A DNA stretch of 24,108 nt from Proteobacteria bacterium CAG:495 (GTDB lineage: Bacteria > Pseudomonadota > Alphaproteobacteria > RF32 > CAG-239), in NCBI GenBank assembly GCA_000432275.1, contig HF995320.1, forward strand, positions 11,158-35,265, read 5' to 3'. The translations under genes were made by a program, and so were the position numbers. The notes beneath the pieces are model-generated. The model was not told the origin of the DNA. It searched no databases and saw nothing but the letters and a program-made list of their open reading frames with translations. Shown piece by piece: positions 21,701-24,108 of this stretch. Each line of letters opens with the position of its first letter. Positions within the stretch are counted from its first letter, which is position 1.

Positions 21701-22581
21701 TGTCCATTTTTGTAAATAAGGAAACCCGTGTCATTTGTCAGGGCATCACCGGTACTCAGGCTACTTTTCATGTCCGCCGTTCGCTTGATTACGGAACCAA
21801 GTTTGTCAGCGGCGTTACTCCCGGCAAGGGCGGCGAAATGCATCTCGGCCTGCCCGTTTTCAATACGGTAAAAGAGGCTAAGGCGGAAACCGGAGCCAAT
21901 GCCAGCGTTTTGTATGTGCCTGCCGCGGCGGTAAAATCCGCGGTGCGGGAGGCGGTCGAGGCGGAATTGGATCTCGCCGTATGTATTGCCGACGGTGTGC
22001 CGATAAAGGATATGCTGGAAATTAAGGAAATTCTTAAAGATTCTCCCACGCGGCTGATTGGTCCCAATACGCCGGGCATAATCACGCCCGGACAAGCCCG
22101 CTTAGGCATTTTTCCTGAGAATATTCACAATCCGGGAGCCATAGGCGTGGTTTCCCGTTCGTCTACGCTGACCTATGAGGCCGTTTTGGAAACCAAACGG
22201 GCCGGGCAGGGGCAGTCAACGGTTATCGGTCTCGGAGATGATATGCTTATCGGTATCGATTTTGTAGAGGCGATTGAGCGTTTTCACGCCGATGAAGAAA
22301 CCAGGGCAATTGTTCTTATCGGCCAGCTTGGCGGTACGTTTGAAGAAGTTGCCGCCAAGTACTATAAGGAGCTGACGTGCAAAAAGCCCATTATAGCTTT
22401 TGTTGCGGGGAACGCCGTTCCTTTCGGGCATAAAATGGGATATGCCGGAGACATCATCACCAATGGACATATTTCCGCACAGGATAAAAAAGATGCCATG
22501 GAAGATGCCGGAATCACCGTCGTCGATAAGATTAACGATATTCATATTGAGTTGGCAAAACTTTTTCCGTCCGAATGTTAG
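21700..22581 (+). CDS. SucD-like subunit lacking the catalytic histidine
   Basis: A 293-residue homologue of succinyl-CoA synthetase alpha. The start overlaps the partner stop by one base (TGATG), so translation is coupled. The fold markers are intact: VICQGITGTQATFH, GVTPGKGGEMHLGLPVFNTV, RLIGPNTPGIITPG, VSRSSTLTYEAV. Aligned to E. coli SucD, phosphohistidine His246 in RMGHAGA becomes Tyr248 in KMGYAGD (codon TAT, 22441-22443). Glu208 in IGEIGG becomes Gln209 in IGQLGG (22324-22326). SRSGT has become SRSST, and GPNCPG reads GPNTPG. Both residues reported essential for phosphoryl transfer are therefore missing in an uninterrupted frame. A His lies two residues before the Tyr-Gly pair (GHKMGY) but not at the catalytic place. 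Probably non-canonical or regulatory. Confidence 0.88.
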   Translation: MSIFVNKETRVICQGITGTQATFHVRRSLDYGTKFVSGVTPGKGGEMHLGLPVFNTVKEAKAETGANASVLYVPAAAVKSAVREAVEAELDLAVCIADGVPIKDMLEIKEILKDSPTRLIGPNTPGIITPGQARLGIFPENIHNPGAIGVVSRSSTLTYEAVLETKRAGQGQSTVIGLGDDMLIGIDFVEAIERFHADEETRAIVLIGQLGGTFEEVAAKYYKELTCKKPIIAFVAGNAVPFGHKMGYAGDIITNGHISAQDKKDAMEDAGITVVDKINDIHIELAKLFPSEC

Positions 22582-23297
22582 CGTTTTTCAAAAATCTGTT
22601 GAGTTTGATTTTGCCGCCGCGTTGCATAAAATGCGGAAAGGTTTTGAGCGGCGACGATGGGTTATGCCCGGATTGCTTTAGTGAGATAACTTTTATTACG
22701 GCGCCTTATTGTGCAAAATGCGGCCGGCCTTTTGAAGAAATCACCGTCAACCGGCCATTGGTGTGTCCCCAATGTATACAGGATGTAAAGTCTCCTTTCA
22801 GACTCAGCCGTTCGGCTTTTGTATACGACGATGCTTCAAAGCCTCTGATATTATCATTCAAATTTCACGATAAAACCGAAAATGCCAAGGTCTTGGCTCT
22901 TCAGATGAAGCGGGCCGGAACCGATATCTTTCGGGCCGGTATTGATGTGATTGTTCCGGTTCCCCTCCATTATACCCGTTTAATTAAACGGCGTTATAAC
23001 CAGGCGGCGCTGCTGGCCGGTGAATTGGGGCGGCAGTGTGTTCTGCCGGTTGACTGCACTTCGGTTGTCCGCCACCGGCGAACCCGTCCGCAGGTTGAGT
23101 TTTCAGGACATCAGCGGATTAAAAACGTCAAAGACGCTTTTAGCGTCAAACATCCCGAATGCATCCGCGGAAAACATATTTTGCTGGTAGACGATGTAAT
23201 GACCACCGGCTCCACTTTAAAAGAATGTGCACTTGCGATGCTTAAGGCCGGAGCCGCTTCTGTTGATACGTTAACCGCGGCGCGCGTAATCCGCTGA
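22575..23297 (+). CDS. comF: ComF-family phosphoribosyltransferase-like protein
   Basis: A 240-residue product. Its ATG lies 7 bases inside the end of the SucD-like gene, with no clear ribosome site, so it is probably coupled. The N-terminal zinc-ribbon part has paired cysteines Cys17/20, 31/34, 46/49 and 64/67. The C-terminal type I phosphoribosyltransferase domain has IVPVPLHYTRLIKRRYNQA and the PRPP loop LLVDDVMTTGST (residues 203-214). ComF proteins assist single-strand DNA import during natural transformation in some bacteria, and are widespread in non-competent ones (GntX). Length and motifs are normal. Confidence 0.92.
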   Translation: MLAFFKNLLSLILPPRCIKCGKVLSGDDGLCPDCFSEITFITAPYCAKCGRPFEEITVNRPLVCPQCIQDVKSPFRLSRSAFVYDDASKPLILSFKFHDKTENAKVLALQMKRAGTDIFRAGIDVIVPVPLHYTRLIKRRYNQAALLAGELGRQCVLPVDCTSVVRHRRTRPQVEFSGHQRIKNVKDAFSVKHPECIRGKHILLVDDVMTTGSTLKECALAMLKAGAASVDTLTAARVIR

Positions 23298-23370
23298 GTA
23301 GACAATTGGTTTTATCCCGATTGAAAATATCTTTCCCTGAAATATATCATAAGTGTTCACGATGATAGTA

Positions 23371-23398
23371 TTTAGAATTTCATTTCTTTTGCTATTAT
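23371..23398 (+). promoter_or_regulatory. candidate promoter of small RNA
   Basis: TTTAGA (23371-23376), 16-base spacer, TATTAT (23393-23398). The predicted start near 23405 lies just before the closing stem of the RNA candidate. Confidence 0.35.
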
Positions 23399-23404
23399 GA
23401 GTGA

Positions 23405-23517
23405 CGATTACGGGTCTTCCACATGCATAGTGGCAAAGGAAATTAAATTTTTTTACTTTCATTTGTTACGTTGGTTCGGAAGACCTGGGGGCGGGATTTA
23501 ATTCCCGCCTTTTTATT
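23405..23517 (+). ncRNA. candidate small RNA with closing stem and terminator
   Basis: There is no convincing reading frame between comF and the minus genes. The segment has a closing helix GGTCTTCC (23413-23420) / GGAAGACC (23478-23485). A small hairpin CCAC-GTGG (23419-23433) overlaps it by two bases. An AT-rich interior follows, then an intrinsic terminator. A -10/-35 pair upstream would give about 110 nt. I do not recognise it; it lacks the conserved loop of the SRP RNA and is shorter than 6S RNA. Confidence 0.45.
23490..23516 (+). terminator. intrinsic terminator of the small RNA
   Basis: GGCGGGA (23490-23496) / TCCCGCC (23503-23509), 6-base loop, followed by TTTTTATT. Confidence 0.85.
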
Positions 23518-23527
23518 AAAAAAAAAC

Positions 23528-23565
23528 GAAAACATCCGGTTTTGACAGCCGGATGTTTTATTGTT
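23528..23565 (-). terminator. terminator of the two small minus-strand genes
   Basis: Inverted repeat ACATCCGG / CCGGATGT (about 23532-23557) with an interrupted 9-10 base loop. On the minus strand it is followed by TTTTCGTTTTTTT. It also has a TTTATTG flank on the plus strand, so it may act both ways. It lies just past the stop at 23566. Confidence 0.75.
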
Positions 23566-23757
23566 TCACTTATTTCTTTTCTCGTTTTCCTGGCGTTCAA
23601 ACATTGCCGAAAAACTTGAAAACCCTACACCGAGACAAAATCCGGCGGCTAAAATGAGATTACAGTCCGGATTGTCTTCGTCCCAGTAGACAAGACAAAA
23701 AATAACGGCAGCAACTGTAGCAACGCAAAGGCTGCTCATTTTAATCCAGGTTTTCAT
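23566..23757 (-). CDS. small two-helix membrane protein, unknown
   Basis: A 63-residue product. Residues about 7-24 (SSLCVATVAAVIFCLVYW) and 33-53 (NLILAAGFCLGVGFSSFSAMF) are hydrophobic and probably form a membrane hairpin around an acidic DEDNPD loop, with a basic C-terminus. The start lies inside the upstream gene (17-base overlap), consistent with coupled translation. A strong terminator follows. No family recognised. Confidence 0.55.
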   Translation of the reverse strand: MKTWIKMSSLCVATVAAVIFCLVYWDEDNPDCNLILAAGFCLGVGFSSFSAMFERQENEKRNK

Positions 23758-23959
23758 AAGCTGCGTTGTTTTCTTTGTTTAACTCTTCTTCACGCAAGAG
23801 CGCCTGTGCTCGTAAAATGGCGGCCCGTTGTTCGGGGTGCTCCCTCAACAAACTTCCCAGCTCGTAATACATAATGCGCAGTTCATACGGAGGCATCGCA
23901 GATATCAAAGCTTTCAAAACCTCTCCGTCGGTAACGTTTAATAAATCTTGTTTGTTCAT
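23741..23959 (-). CDS. small soluble helical protein, unknown
   Basis: A 72-residue, mostly helical, acidic product: EVLKALISAMPPYELRIMYYELGSLL, then EHPEQRAAILRAQALLREEELNKE. No signal or membrane segment, and no family recognised. It has no Shine-Dalgarno; the ATG follows TTAACTAAAACCCAAT by 4 bases, a leader shared with the gene at 17802. A perfect -10 (TATAAT) upstream gives a short leader. It overlaps the small membrane-protein gene by 17 bases and is probably its partner in a two-gene operon. Confidence 0.6.
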   Translation of the reverse strand: MNKQDLLNVTDGEVLKALISAMPPYELRIMYYELGSLLREHPEQRAAILRAQALLREEELNKENNAAYENLD

Positions 23960-23987
23960 ATTGATTGGGTTTTAGTTAATAATTCTG

Positions 23988-24016
23988 ATTATAATCTCTC
24001 ATCGCACAATAATTCA
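23988..24016 (-). promoter_or_regulatory. candidate promoter of the small minus-strand operon
   Basis: Minus-strand TATAAT (23993-23988), inside the palindrome GATTATAATC (23987-23996). A weak TGAATT -35 lies 17 bases upstream (24016-24011). Confidence 0.45.
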
Positions 24017-24037
24017 TTATGATTGGCAATCAATATA

Positions 24038-24095
24038 GCACAAGGTTTTTCGCCTGTCTAGACAGATTAAAAAAGCTTTTCCGTCCACCCTGTGC
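24038..24095. repeat. nested inverted repeats at the window edge
   Basis: Perfect palindrome CTGTCTAGACAG (24054-24065) and AAAAGCTTTT (24072-24081), enclosed by GCACA (24038-24042) / TGTGC (24091-24095). They may be an operator or the end of a structured RNA outside the window; there is too little sequence to decide. Confidence 0.35.
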
Positions 24096-24108
24096 AAATA
24101 ATTATTTA

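Noticed and set aside
21283..22095. 270-codon minus-strand frame across the sucC/sucD-like junction
   Set aside because: It spans two coupled plus-strand genes with clear homology; compositional shadow.
20498..22581. Ordinary succinyl-CoA synthetase sucCD
   Set aside because: Fold and gene order fit, but the phosphohistidine, partner Glu and nucleotide loop are replaced, so the normal name would mislead.
23271..23462. 63-codon minus-strand frame between comF and the small genes
   Set aside because: No ribosome site, it overlaps the comF end, and it is crossed by the small-RNA stem; treated as non-coding.
23405..23517. SRP (4.5S) RNA, 6S RNA or a tRNA
   Set aside because: The SRP domain IV loop motif is missing, the length is short for 6S, and no cloverleaf forms despite a GGTTCG string.
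1..24108. Prophage, transposon or CRISPR content
   Set aside because: No integrase, transposase, structural phage gene, terminal repeats or regularly spaced repeats were found by eye; the single 37-bp duplication is local.

Overview
The window reads as chromosome from a mid-GC (roughly 45-50%) Gram-negative bacterium, most likely an alphaproteobacterium. The evidence is an FtsI tail with the alphaproteobacterial form of its C-terminus, a yajC-secD-secF operon, an NlpD-type LysM/LytM lipoprotein, a single large SUF operon ending in a DUF59/SufT gene, and small OmpA-like beta-barrel proteins. An uncultured host-associated lineage is plausible but inferred. There are no tRNA, rRNA, transposase or CRISPR signatures.

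Left part (1-3650): the last 100 codons of ftsI and its terminator, then an accessory-looking stretch. It holds a small XRE-type regulator on the minus strand whose start region has been duplicated in tandem (37 bp, out of frame). A highly structured leader or small RNA ending in an intrinsic terminator precedes it, followed by a 796-residue low-complexity/coiled-coil protein of unknown role. Next come two tandem, homologous exported beta-barrel proteins (3650-5314), a flavin-reductase-like protein with an unusual basic tail, and a HIT-family hydrolase.

Middle (6914-12005, all minus strand): envelope genes. These are secF, secD and yajC (SecYEG accessory complex), a degenerate LytM lipoprotein of NlpD type (amidase activator), and a membrane-anchored PAS plus degenerate GGDEF protein.

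Right part (12130-23297, plus strand): the Fe-S assembly operon sufB - MazG-like - sufC - sufD - sufS - sufT, closed by a terminator that overlaps the next promoter. It continues with an unknown 242-residue protein, a GNAT acetyltransferase coupled to a VanX-like D-Ala-D-Ala dipeptidase, and then sufE - sucC-like - sucD-like - comF-like in a tight run. sufE supplies the sulfur-transfer partner of SufS missing from the main operon. The sucC/sucD-like pair is the most remarkable object. Both frames are intact and near full length, but the SucD homologue has Tyr where the phosphorylated catalytic His belongs and Gln where the partner Glu belongs. The SucC homologue has a rebuilt ATP-grasp loop. 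It probably does not act as an ordinary succinyl-CoA synthetase.

Right edge (23298-24108): a candidate terminator-ended small RNA, and two small overlapping minus-strand genes. The upstream one shares an unusual Shine-Dalgarno-free 5' leader motif with the unknown gene at 17802.
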